From: JAZBPO01 sp036351675
GTDB lineage: Bacteria > Pseudomonadota > Gammaproteobacteria > Pseudomonadales > Azotimanducaceae
Reading direction: 5' to 3'
NCBI GenBank assembly: GCA_036351675.1
Contig: JAZBPO010000187.1
Location: forward strand, 1 to 10,578
Length of the DNA stretch: 10,578 nucleotides
Shown here: piece by piece, positions 1 to 7,132 of the stretch
How the letters are laid out: every line of letters begins with the position of its first letter
Numbering within the stretch: position 1 is the first letter of the stretch
Notes under the pieces: generated by a model
The model's database searches: none
What the model saw: the letters and a program-made list of their open reading frames with translations, nothing else
What the model was told of the DNA's origin: nothing
Position numbers and translations under genes: made by a program

Positions 1-2454
1 AACGGCGCCCGCAACGGGGAGGTGGGCAACTACGGCGACGAGAACTACACGGTCACGCTGGAGTTCACGCCCACCGACAACTTCTCCTGGCGCCTGCGCG
101 GCAACGAGCGCAGCTACCGCCGCCGCATGGGTGCGGCCGGCCAGACCGCGGGCATCATCGCCCTGTCGGAGTTCGGCGGCCTCGACCGCGACACGCAGTC
201 CGAGGTGTTCGGCTTCCGCGAGATCCTGTCGTCGAACACGAACCCGGCCGTGTCGAGCTTCGATCCGTCCCTCGGCTCCGACGCGCTCGCCGCGTCCGGA
301 CTCGCCGGGCTCAACCTGACGGATCCGACGCAGCCGAACTTCGTGAACACGAGCGCCAGCCCGCTCAACACGAACGGGCTCTCGGACCTGTTCTCGTTCA
401 CGAACCCCTACAACGGCGAGACGGTGCTGGCGCAGCGCCTGCGCCCGGGCGTCGACGTCGCCGCGGACGACGAACCCTCGCGCAACTTCGGCTGCGCGGG
501 CGATGCGTCCTGCGTGCTGGCACCGGTCCGGGACCCGGACGGCCTGAGCGGAAGCGAACTCGACACGGCGACGAACAATCGCCAGGACGAGTTCTTCGAC
601 CATCAGGCCGCTTACTCGACCATGGAGCTCGACGTCAACGACATGCTGTCGGTGAAGTACGTCTTCGGCTACACGGACTACTTCTACGACCGCACCTCCG
701 ATCGTGACCTGACGAGCAACGTGAACTCCGGCGAGACCTTCTACGTCTCCCAGGAGAACGAGAACTTCCAGCACGAGTTCCAGTTCCTCTTCGACTTCGG
801 CGAGCGCGCCACGCTGACGTCCGGCATCTACTTCTACGAGGCCCGGATCACCCAGCGCGGCGATTTCTTCTCCGAGCTGGGCGAGCGGCGCTACACGCAG
901 CCCGCCGACTACGATCCGCTCACCGCGGCGGCGCTCGGCGCGCTCTTCCCGGGCGAGGCCAGCCTGTTCACGGCGAAGGGGAACTTCAACGCGCTGGATG
1001 CAGACGCCCAGGCCGCGCTCGTCAACAGCGAGGCCATCACCACCGGGGTCAGTCTCTGGCAGGGCGACACCGCAGCGAATCCCGGCGGCTGCACCAGCCT
1101 CACCAGCGGCCCGGTCACCTGCGGCTCCTTCGTCGAGTACCAGACCGAGAACCGCACGGAGGCCTTCGCCTTCTACAACCAGGCAGAGCTGTTCCTGACC
1201 GACCAGTTCAGCCTGACGCTCGGCATCCGCTACGCCGAAGACGAGCGTAGCGGGGAAGAGAACGTCTTCATCTACACCGAATCCGTTCCGACCTTCGCGG
1301 GCGTCGCGTCGGGCAACATCGGACTCGGTGAGGTGCTCGCACTCTCTGCGCTGGACAGTGGCGACGGCGCGACCTCGGCGCTCGGGCCGGGCGCGCTGCC
1401 CATCACCCCGACGGGCTCGCTGCTGCAGTACAACATCGCGACCGGCGCCATCGACCCGGACACCCTGCAGCAGACCGGTAACGCCATCACCCGCTACCGC
1501 GGCGTACCCTTCGGCGTTTCCTTCTACCGCCCGGTGGAAGAGACCTACGACGCCTGGACCTGGCGCGCGAATCTCGACTGGGAGCCGAACGAGACCACGC
1601 TCATCTATGCCGGCATCACCACCGGCTACCGGGCGGGCGGCTTCAACCTGGCGAACCTTTCGGCTCAGCCGGTCTACGATCAGGAGGAGATCACGGCCTA
1701 CGAGATCGGCTGGAAGGACCAGCTCTTCGACCGCTCGCTGCAGGTCAACGCCTCCGTCTACTACTACGACTACGAGAACGTCCATCAGGCCTTCAGCGGC
1801 TTCTCCAACTCCCTCGGCGCCGTCGTCGACAACGTCGCCGCCGTGCCGTCGGCCGAGATCTTCGGCTTCGAGGCGGACCTGTTCTGGCTCGCGACCGATC
1901 GCATCACGCTCGGCGGCAACTTCAGCTTCACCGACTCCGAGTACACCTCGGAGCTGCTCGGGACGCTGGACACGGACTCCGACGGCGTCGGCGACACGGT
2001 CGGATCGGTCGTGACCGACGCCTTCAACTCCGCGGCACCCGACTCGCTCTTCGGCGGCGTCACCGAGCGCCCGGTGAGCATCGACGGCAACCAGATGCTG
2101 CTGATCCCGGAGATCAAGTGGACCGTGTTCGGGATGTACAACATCCCGCTCGGCAACCGCGGCAACGTGGAGCTCCGCACGAACGTGTCCTACACGGACG
2201 AGGTGTTCTTCTCCATCGAGAACAACCCGGTGGACAAGGCGCCCGAGTACTACCGTTGGGACGCGCGGGTGTCATGGACGAGCGCCAACGAGGCGTTCAT
2301 CGTCTCGGGCTTCGTCAACAACATCCTCAACGACATCGGCATCCGTCAGATCGCCCGCTACGGGGAGAACCAGAACTATCTCCGCACGGCGACGCCGACC
2401 GATCCGCGCCTCATGGGTCTGGAGTTCACCTGGAACTTCGGCGCCTTCAACTGA
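1..2454 (+). CDS. TonB-dependent outer-membrane receptor, 5'-truncated by window edge (C-terminal ~817 aa)
   Basis: The reading frame is open from base 1, so the gene begins outside the window; the GTG at 22 is an internal Val codon. What is visible is the beta-barrel of a TonB-dependent receptor, which takes up a scarce ligand across the outer membrane using TonB-ExbBD energy. Barrel signs are repeated amphipathic aromatic strands (FGYTDYFYDR, LTLGIRYAEDE, ITAYEIGWKDQLFD, SAEIFGFEADLFW, FVNNILNDIG) and a C-terminal strand ending in alternating aromatics (EFTWNFGAFN). Aligned to the downstream paralogue, about 230 N-terminal residues (signal peptide, TonB box, plug) are missing, implying a full protein near 1045 aa. 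Loop features include a CX5C pair (codons 493 and 511), a CX9C pair (codons 1090 and 1120) and an Asp-rich DTDSDG segment at 1969-1986. The ligand cannot be told; a siderophore, vitamin, glycan or hydrophobic compound are all possible. Family call is firm. Confidence 0.93.
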   Translation, partial: NGARNGEVGNYGDENYTVTLEFTPTDNFSWRLRGNERSYRRRMGAAGQTAGIIALSEFGGLDRDTQSEVFGFREILSSNTNPAVSSFDPSLGSDALAASGLAGLNLTDPTQPNFVNTSASPLNTNGLSDLFSFTNPYNGETVLAQRLRPGVDVAADDEPSRNFGCAGDASCVLAPVRDPDGLSGSELDTATNNRQDEFFDHQAAYSTMELDVNDMLSVKYVFGYTDYFYDRTSDRDLTSNVNSGETFYVSQENENFQHEFQFLFDFGERATLTSGIYFYEARITQRGDFFSELGERRYTQPADYDPLTAAALGALFPGEASLFTAKGNFNALDADAQAALVNSEAITTGVSLWQGDTAANPGGCTSLTSGPVTCGSFVEYQTENRTEAFAFYNQAELFLTDQFSLTLGIRYAEDERSGEENVFIYTESVPTFAGVASGNIGLGEVLALSALDSGDGATSALGPGALPITPTGSLLQYNIATGAIDPDTLQQTGNAITRYRGVPFGVSFYRPVEETYDAWTWRANLDWEPNETTLIYAGITTGYRAGGFNLANLSAQPVYDQEEITAYEIGWKDQLFDRSLQVNASVYYYDYENVHQAFSGFSNSLGAVVDNVAAVPSAEIFGFEADLFWLATDRITLGGNFSFTDSEYTSELLGTLDTDSDGVGDTVGSVVTDAFNSAAPDSLFGGVTERPVSIDGNQMLLIPEIKWTVFGMYNIPLGNRGNVELRTNVSYTDEVFFSIENNPVDKAPEYYRWDARVSWTSANEAFIVSGFVNNILNDIGIRQIARYGENQNYLRTATPTDPRLMGLEFTWNFGAFN

Positions 2455-2465
2455 GGCGAGTGTCG

Positions 2466-2483
2466 GATCGCGGCGACGCGATC
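2466..2483 (+). other. Perfect 7-bp hairpin with GNRA-type loop after receptor 1
   Basis: GATCGCG (2466-2472) pairs perfectly with CGCGATC (2477-2483) across a GCGA loop, a GNRA tetraloop. It lies 12 bases after the receptor stop codon and just before the terminator-like hairpin. It has no U tract, so by itself it is probably a 3'-end stabilising structure. Confidence 0.5.
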
Positions 2484-2486
2484 AGC

Positions 2487-2522
2487 ACGAGAAAGGGCGC
2501 CGTGAGGCGCCCTTTCTCGTTT
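2487..2522 (+). terminator. Rho-independent-type terminator after receptor 1
   Basis: A 15-bp perfect inverted repeat (2487-2501 with 2506-2520) with a GTGA tetraloop is followed by a very short T run (TTT at 2520-2522). The stem is long and GC-rich at its apex (GGGCGCC/GGCGCCC). The weak U tract is usual in high-GC genomes. It separates the first receptor gene from the second, which argues for independent transcription. Because the stem is symmetrical it could act on either strand. Confidence 0.8.
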
Positions 2523-2542
2523 CAGGAACACGCAATGGCCGC

Positions 2543-2571
2543 TTGACTCCGCCGCGCTCCCGGCGTTCGAT
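2543..2571 (+). promoter_or_regulatory. Possible sigma70-type promoter for receptor 2
   Basis: TTGACT at 2543-2548 matches a -35 box at 5 of 6 positions. At 17-bp spacing the -10 position is TTCGAT (2566-2571), a 3 of 6 match. It sits just downstream of the terminator of the preceding gene. Transcription would begin near 2578 and give a leader of about 128 nt. The -10 is weak, so this is tentative. Confidence 0.3.
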
Positions 2572-2705
2572 CGGGCCAGGGAGTCATTGGGGAAGTCTCC
2601 CACCGTACCGTCCGGACACCATCGCCAAGCAGAGCACGAGACTCCCGGTGGGTCAGGCATCAGAGGCGGATCGGAGAAGGGAGGCACCAAGGGGAGAACA
2701 GAGTC
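2544..2705 (+). promoter_or_regulatory. Leader region of receptor 2 with repeated GASTC elements and a strong RBS
   Basis: This upstream region carries a 7-bp inverted repeat TGACTCC (2544-2550) / GGAGTCA (2580-2586) and an 8-bp palindrome GTCCGGAC (2610-2617). A distant complementary pair CCCACCG (2599-2605) / CGGTGGG (2646-2652) is also present. GANTC pentamers occur at 2545, 2581, 2640 and 2701. The Shine-Dalgarno AGGGGAG (2690-2696) lies 9 nt before the ATG at 2706 and decides the start. The repeats could be an operator or leader fold; no known riboswitch is recognised and no Fur-like AT-rich box is visible. Confidence 0.35.
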
Positions 2706-5700
2706 ATGACGCACACCCGCCTGCCAGGGCGGGCGCGCGCGTTCGGCGGAGTCCTGTACGCAGGAGCTCTGGTCGCGGCGTGGGCGCCCAGCATTCCGAC
2801 CGCGAACGCTGAAGAGGCGAGAGTCTCGCAGCGTCGGATCGAGGAGGTGACCGTCACCGCCGAACGGAGAGAGTCGACCGTCTCCGACACCGCCATCTCG
2901 ATCTCGGCCTTCGACGCCGACTTCCTGGACAACTTCAACATCCGCAACCAGGAAGACCTGCAGAACTACATTCCGGCGACCACGATCCAGCCCTACGACG
3001 CGGCCATCCGCGGCGTCGGCCGCACGGCGCGGACGCTCGGTGGTGACCCGGGCGTCGCCACCTACTTCAACGGCGTCTACTCCGAGGACTTCGGCATCGC
3101 CTCCACGGAGGGCGGTCTCCACGACCTGGAGCGCGTCGAGGTCCTGCGCGGCCCCCAGGGCACGCTCTACGGCCGCAATGCCGTCGGCGGCGCCATCAAC
3201 TTCGTCTCCAAGCGTCCCGATCCCGAGGAGTACGAGTTCGAGGCCAAGGCGACGGTCGGCAACTACGGCACGCGCGAGATCTACTACCTGCTGTCCGGAC
3301 CGCTCATCAAGGACAAGCTGGCCGCGCGCTTCGTCGGCTCGGACCGCGAGCGTGACGGCTACATCAACCAGACCACGCCCGGGCAGCCGGACATCAACGA
3401 CTACGGCGACGAGAACTACGCGATCTCCTTCGAGTACACGCCCACCGATCGCATCACCCTCTTCGCCCGCGCCAACGAGCGCAGCTACCGGCGCCGCTTC
3501 AACGGCGGTGCCGGGACCATGCCGATCGTCGTCTCCGAGAACGGCATGAACGTCCGCGACAACACGAACCTCGTCTACGGCCGGCGCATCGTCGATCCGA
3601 CCCAGACGAACGGCTTCGCGCGGGACTTCTTCACGCCGGGCGCCGCGACCCGGGACTACGTCAATCCGATCACCGGCGCGACGGTCACCACGCAGGCGCT
3701 GCGGCCGGGCTTCGACATCCGCACGCCCCTCAACGCGCCCGTCGATTCGGACGGCGACGGCGTACCCGAGTCCTACACCTTCGGCGACGCGAGTTCCTAC
3801 GGGCTGGGACCGAACTACGCCTTCGGCCACCCGCAGGAGCGGCTCCACATCACGGACCGCGACAACCTGACGAGCGACGATCTGAACATCGACTCGAACG
3901 GCGACTTCGACGAGTTCTTCGATCATCAGGCCGTACAGTTCAACGCCGTCTACGACGCCGACAACTGGCAGCTGAAGTACATCTTCGGCTACACGGACTT
4001 CTTCTACGACCGCAACACGGACGAGGACAAGACCGGCAACGGCCGCTTCGGGTCCTCGGACTTCTACGTGCTGCAGGAGAACCACAACTGGCAGCACGAG
4101 ATCCAGCTCACCTTCGACACGGAGAAGCTGTCGGTCACGACCGGCGCCTTCGTCTACGAGTCGGTGATCAATCAGCGCCTGGACCTCTACGACCCGATCG
4201 ACACGCAGGGCCGCTACACGAACGACGCCAGCTACGCCGGTCTGACCGGTGGTATCGACGAATGGAACGACACCCTCCAGTTGCTCGGAGGCCACCCGGA
4301 ACCGCTGCTGGACGTCTATCAGGCTCAGCGCGCGGCGCCCGCCGACATCGCGACCGGGACCCAATTCGTGCTCTTCGGCCCGATGTACGGAGACACGGGC
4401 AATGGCCTGCGCGGTGCCCGCAACGACGGCGTCTCGACGCCGGGGACCTTCTTCGCCTGGGACAACGACATCGAGACCCGCGCCTATGCCGCCTACTTCC
4501 AGGGCGAGTACGAGTTCACCGAGAAGTGGGCCGTCACCTTCGGCCTGCGCTACGCGAAGGACGAGAAGCAGGCGAAGGAGCGCCTCATCGGGCAGCAGGA
4601 AAGCGTCGGCCTGACGGCTTTCGCGCTGTTCGACACCGCGAGCATCCTCGCAGGGGCACCGACGCCGACGCCGAACACCGCGGCCTGGATCGCCGCCAAC
4701 CCGGACGGGGCGGCGGCCTGCGGCACGAACCTGCTGTGCCTCTTCAACGCCGTGAACGGCGCCATAGATCCGGTCGCGCAGCTCGCCCAGGGCGGCTATC
4801 TGAACCCCGGCGACCTCGGCACCCGGCCCGGCGACGAGCCGATCCGCTTCACCGGCGTGCCCATCGCCTTCAACACCTATCGCCCGCTCCAGGACGACTG
4901 GGACGTCTACACCTATCGGCTGAATCTCGACTACGAGCCGAACCCGGACACGCTGCTCTACCTCTCCGTGACGTCGGGCTGGCGTTCGGGCGGCTACAAC
5001 CTCGGTTTCGCCTCGGCCTTCACGCCGGTCTACGACGAGGAGAACGTCGTCGCCTACGAGCTCGGCTACAAGGGCACGCTCTACGACGGCCGTATCCAGC
5101 TCAACACGTCGGTCTACACGTACCAGTACGACGACATCCACACGATCATCAGCCAGGCCGGCGGCCTCTTCGGCACGACCACGAACATCACCAACGCCCC
5201 GGAGGCGGAGATCTTCGGCTGGGAAGGCGACATCACCTGGCTCGCCGGCGAACGCTTCACGCTCGGCGGCAACTGGAGCTGGACGCAGCCCGAGTTCACG
5301 CAGGAACTCCCGGCGATCGTCGACGTCACGAATCCTGAGCTGCCGCAGTCGATCTTCACGGCCGCCGAACGCAGCTTCCAGCAGGCCGAGGGCTCACGCC
5401 TGCCGAAGATCCCGGAATGGAAGGTCACCATGTTCGGCAACTACACCTGGCCCATGGGTGACAACGGCACGGTGGATCTCTTCAGCACGCTGTCGTGGAC
5501 CGATTCGTTCTTCTTCAACGCCCCCTTCGAGCGGGCTCTGGAGGAAGCGCCCGCCTTCTGGCGCTGGGACGCCCGCGCGAGCTGGACGAGCGCGTCTCAG
5601 AAGTGGGAGGTCGCTGCCTTCGTCAACAACATCCTCGACGAACTCGGGGTCCGGGCCCTGGAAGTCATGCCGGAGAACGAGAACTACCGGCGCAACGTGA

Positions 5701-5756
5701 CCACCACGGACCCGCGGGTCTTCGGTCTCTCGGTGAGCTATCGCATGAACCCCTGA
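2706..5756 (+). CDS. TonB-dependent outer-membrane receptor, complete (1016 aa)
   Basis: A full-length TonB-dependent receptor for active import across the outer membrane. A signal peptide with an Arg-rich start and hydrophobic core is followed by a probable cleavage at ANA|EE (after residue 35). A TonB-box-like segment EEVTVTA is at 46-52. The plug spans roughly 60-180, with the classic VEVLRGPQGTLYGRNAVGGAIN motif region near 145-170. The rest is a large barrel. The ATG at 2706 has a good RBS (AGGGGAG, 9 nt away). It is plainly paralogous to the receptor upstream: DENY, ANERSYRRR, DEFFDHQA, FGYTDFFYDR, RSGGYNL and AEIFGWEGDI segments recur in order. Surface loops differ; here they include a DxDxDG motif (D347, D349, D351) and a CX5C pair (C672, C678). 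The protein ends in RMNP, without the terminal aromatic residue usual for barrel assembly. At just over 1000 aa it is longer than typical siderophore receptors, because of loop insertions. The ligand is unknown. Confidence 0.96.
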   Translation: MTHTRLPGRARAFGGVLYAGALVAAWAPSIPTANAEEARVSQRRIEEVTVTAERRESTVSDTAISISAFDADFLDNFNIRNQEDLQNYIPATTIQPYDAAIRGVGRTARTLGGDPGVATYFNGVYSEDFGIASTEGGLHDLERVEVLRGPQGTLYGRNAVGGAINFVSKRPDPEEYEFEAKATVGNYGTREIYYLLSGPLIKDKLAARFVGSDRERDGYINQTTPGQPDINDYGDENYAISFEYTPTDRITLFARANERSYRRRFNGGAGTMPIVVSENGMNVRDNTNLVYGRRIVDPTQTNGFARDFFTPGAATRDYVNPITGATVTTQALRPGFDIRTPLNAPVDSDGDGVPESYTFGDASSYGLGPNYAFGHPQERLHITDRDNLTSDDLNIDSNGDFDEFFDHQAVQFNAVYDADNWQLKYIFGYTDFFYDRNTDEDKTGNGRFGSSDFYVLQENHNWQHEIQLTFDTEKLSVTTGAFVYESVINQRLDLYDPIDTQGRYTNDASYAGLTGGIDEWNDTLQLLGGHPEPLLDVYQAQRAAPADIATGTQFVLFGPMYGDTGNGLRGARNDGVSTPGTFFAWDNDIETRAYAAYFQGEYEFTEKWAVTFGLRYAKDEKQAKERLIGQQESVGLTAFALFDTASILAGAPTPTPNTAAWIAANPDGAAACGTNLLCLFNAVNGAIDPVAQLAQGGYLNPGDLGTRPGDEPIRFTGVPIAFNTYRPLQDDWDVYTYRLNLDYEPNPDTLLYLSVTSGWRSGGYNLGFASAFTPVYDEENVVAYELGYKGTLYDGRIQLNTSVYTYQYDDIHTIISQAGGLFGTTTNITNAPEAEIFGWEGDITWLAGERFTLGGNWSWTQPEFTQELPAIVDVTNPELPQSIFTAAERSFQQAEGSRLPKIPEWKVTMFGNYTWPMGDNGTVDLFSTLSWTDSFFFNAPFERALEEAPAFWRWDARASWTSASQKWEVAAFVNNILDELGVRALEVMPENENYRRNVTTTDPRVFGLSVSYRMNP

Positions 5757-5763
5757 GGGGGTC

Positions 5764-5815
5764 GGCGCCCGACCTCGCGTCGGGGCGAAGGGGGGCCCTC
5801 CGGGGCCCCGTTTCG
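5764..5815 (+). terminator. Tandem hairpins, likely terminator after receptor 2
   Basis: Two hairpins follow the stop codon at once. The first pairs GCGCCCGAC (5765-5773) with GTCGGGGCG (5779-5787) with one bulged or mismatched G. The second pairs 5786-5790 with 5811-5815 and GGGGCCC (5792-5798) with GGGCCCC (5803-5809), loop TCCG, with one G-G mismatch. A short T run (5811-5813) follows the GC stem. The hairpins overlap at 5786-5787, so they may compete. The second resembles the terminator behind receptor 1. Confidence 0.6.
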
Positions 5816-5871
5816 TCATGGAATCCCCGACGGACGTCCGCCGAGGGCGCGCGTTCGGCGTCCCGGTTGCC

Positions 5872-5884
5872 TATCATCGGCGCC
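5872..5884 (+). promoter_or_regulatory. Probable -10 element and leaderless start for the di-iron oxygenase
   Basis: TATCAT (5872-5877) matches TATAAT at 4 of 6 positions and lies 7 bp before the ATG at 5885, so transcription would start at or within a base of the start codon. There is no Shine-Dalgarno sequence in the 20 bases before the ATG, which fits a leaderless mRNA. No good -35 hexamer is present at 16-18 bp. The same TATCATCG octamer occurs at 10547-10554. Confidence 0.5.
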
Positions 5885-7132
5885 ATGAACCTGATCCTCT
5901 ACGCCGTGCCCTTCTTCCTGCTGGCCATCCTCCTGGAACTCGTCCTGGGGGCCCGCTTCGGCCGCAACACCTACCGCTTCGCGGACACGATCAACTCGCT
6001 GTCCCTGGGCATGCTCTCGCGCCTGCGCGGTTTCCTGTTTCTCGGCGTCGGCGGTGCGGCCTGGGCGGCCGCGGCCGAGGCGACCGCGGTCCCGCGCTGG
6101 CCCCTCGATGCCGCCTGGGCCTGGATCGTCGCCTTCGTCGTCTACGACCTCTGCTACTACTGGTCGCACCGGCTCGGCCACGAGGTGAACCTGCTCTGGG
6201 CCTCGCACGTCGCCCATCACCAGTCCGAGGAGTACAACCTGTCGACGGCGCTGCGCCAGACTTCGACGGGCCTCCTGACCTTCGTCTTCTACCTGCCCAT
6301 GTTCCTCGTCGGCGTACCGGCGGAGATGGTGGTCACGGTCGGCAGCCTCAATCTCATCTACCAGTTCTGGGTGCACACGCGACACCTGCCGAAGCTCGGG
6401 CCGCTGGAGTGGGTCTTCGTCACGCCCTCCAATCATCGCGTGCACCACGCGCAGAACGACCGCTACCTCGACCGCAACTACGGCGGCGTGTTCATCGTCT
6501 GGGACCGGATCTTCGGGACCTGGCAGGAAGAGCTCGACGAGGAGCCGCCGGTCTACGGCATCCGCCATGCGCTCCACAGCTGGAATCCGCTGTGGGCGAA
6601 TCTGCATGTCTATCGTGACTGCCTGATCGATTCGCTGCGGACGCGGTACTGGCGCGACAAGGTCGGGGTCTGGCTGCGCGGACCGGCCTGGCGCCCTGCC
6701 GACCTCGCGGCCGCGGAGCCGCGGCCGGCGTTCTCGCCGGCGACCTTCGAGCGCTTCGAGATCCAGCTGGAGCGGCCCGTGCGGGTCTACGTGCTGGTGC
6801 AGTTCCTGCTCGCGCTGATCGCCTCGCTGCCGCTGCTCGTGTACGCGGCGGCCCTGCCCGGCGCCGTGGCTGCGGCCCTCGCCGCGCTCGCCGTCGCCGG
6901 TTTCGTCGCCATCGGCTTCTGGCTGGAGGGTCGCGCCGTCGCCCTGCCCTTCGATCTCGCGCGCCTCGCGGGCTGGGCGGCCATGGCGCTGTGGCTGGCC
7001 TCGGCGGGCTTCCTCGACGCGACGCTCGCCGCCGGTGCCACCACCGCCATGGCTGCGAGCGCCGTCGCCGCGCTCTGGATCGGGCGCGGGCGGCGCAGCG
7101 CGGAGGGCGCCGCGGAACCGGCGACGCCGTGA
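5885..7132 (+). CDS. Membrane fatty acid hydroxylase/sterol desaturase superfamily protein, alkylglycerol monooxygenase-like (415 aa)
   Basis: An integral-membrane di-iron oxygenase. The eight-histidine signature is complete: H95xxxH99 (HRLGHE), H108xxHH112 (HVAHHQ) and H184xxHH188 (HRVHH). Around these, HEVNLLWASHVAHH, EEYNLSTALRQ, LGPLEWVFVTPSNHRVHH and LDRNYGGVFIVWDRIFGTW are the wording of the alkylglycerol monooxygenase (TMEM195) branch rather than of C-4 sterol methyl oxidases. Hydrophobic segments lie near 2-22, 46-64, 75-92 and 127-150, and a further C-terminal membrane block occupies about 300-400, an arrangement and length like animal AGMO. In animals that enzyme cleaves the ether bond of alkylglycerols using tetrahydrobiopterin; bacterial homologues mostly have unknown substrates, so a sterol, fatty acid or ether lipid are all possible. 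The ATG at 5885 is preferred because the family domain starts there and the -10 lies just before it. Its TGA overlaps the GTG of the next gene (GTGA), indicating translational coupling. Confidence 0.9.
   Translation: MNLILYAVPFFLLAILLELVLGARFGRNTYRFADTINSLSLGMLSRLRGFLFLGVGGAAWAAAAEATAVPRWPLDAAWAWIVAFVVYDLCYYWSHRLGHEVNLLWASHVAHHQSEEYNLSTALRQTSTGLLTFVFYLPMFLVGVPAEMVVTVGSLNLIYQFWVHTRHLPKLGPLEWVFVTPSNHRVHHAQNDRYLDRNYGGVFIVWDRIFGTWQEELDEEPPVYGIRHALHSWNPLWANLHVYRDCLIDSLRTRYWRDKVGVWLRGPAWRPADLAAAEPRPAFSPATFERFEIQLERPVRVYVLVQFLLALIASLPLLVYAAALPGAVAAALAALAVAGFVAIGFWLEGRAVALPFDLARLAGWAAMALWLASAGFLDATLAAGATTAMAASAVAALWIGRGRRSAEGAAEPATP

Noticed and set aside
22..24. GTG at 22 as the true start of receptor 1
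   Set aside because: The frame is open to base 1, and the paralogue shows that about 230 residues of signal peptide and plug must precede this point.
2376..5141. A 921-codon open frame on the minus strand opposite the second receptor
   Set aside because: Its predicted protein is dominated by Val, Arg, Glu, Asp and Gly with no domain character. It runs across a terminator and the receptor coding sequence, which carries signal peptide, plug and barrel motifs. High GC removes antisense stop codons, so this is a shadow frame.
5495..5884. N-terminal extension of the oxygenase frame back to 5495
   Set aside because: The frame is open but overlaps the receptor C-terminus and the terminator hairpins, and its translation is out-of-frame receptor sequence. 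The family domain begins at the ATG at 5885.
6991..7128. N-terminal extension of the COG2945 hydrolase to an ATG at 6991
   Set aside because: The extension is an Arg-rich shadow of the oxygenase C-terminus; the family starts close to the GTG at 7129, which overlaps the upstream stop codon.
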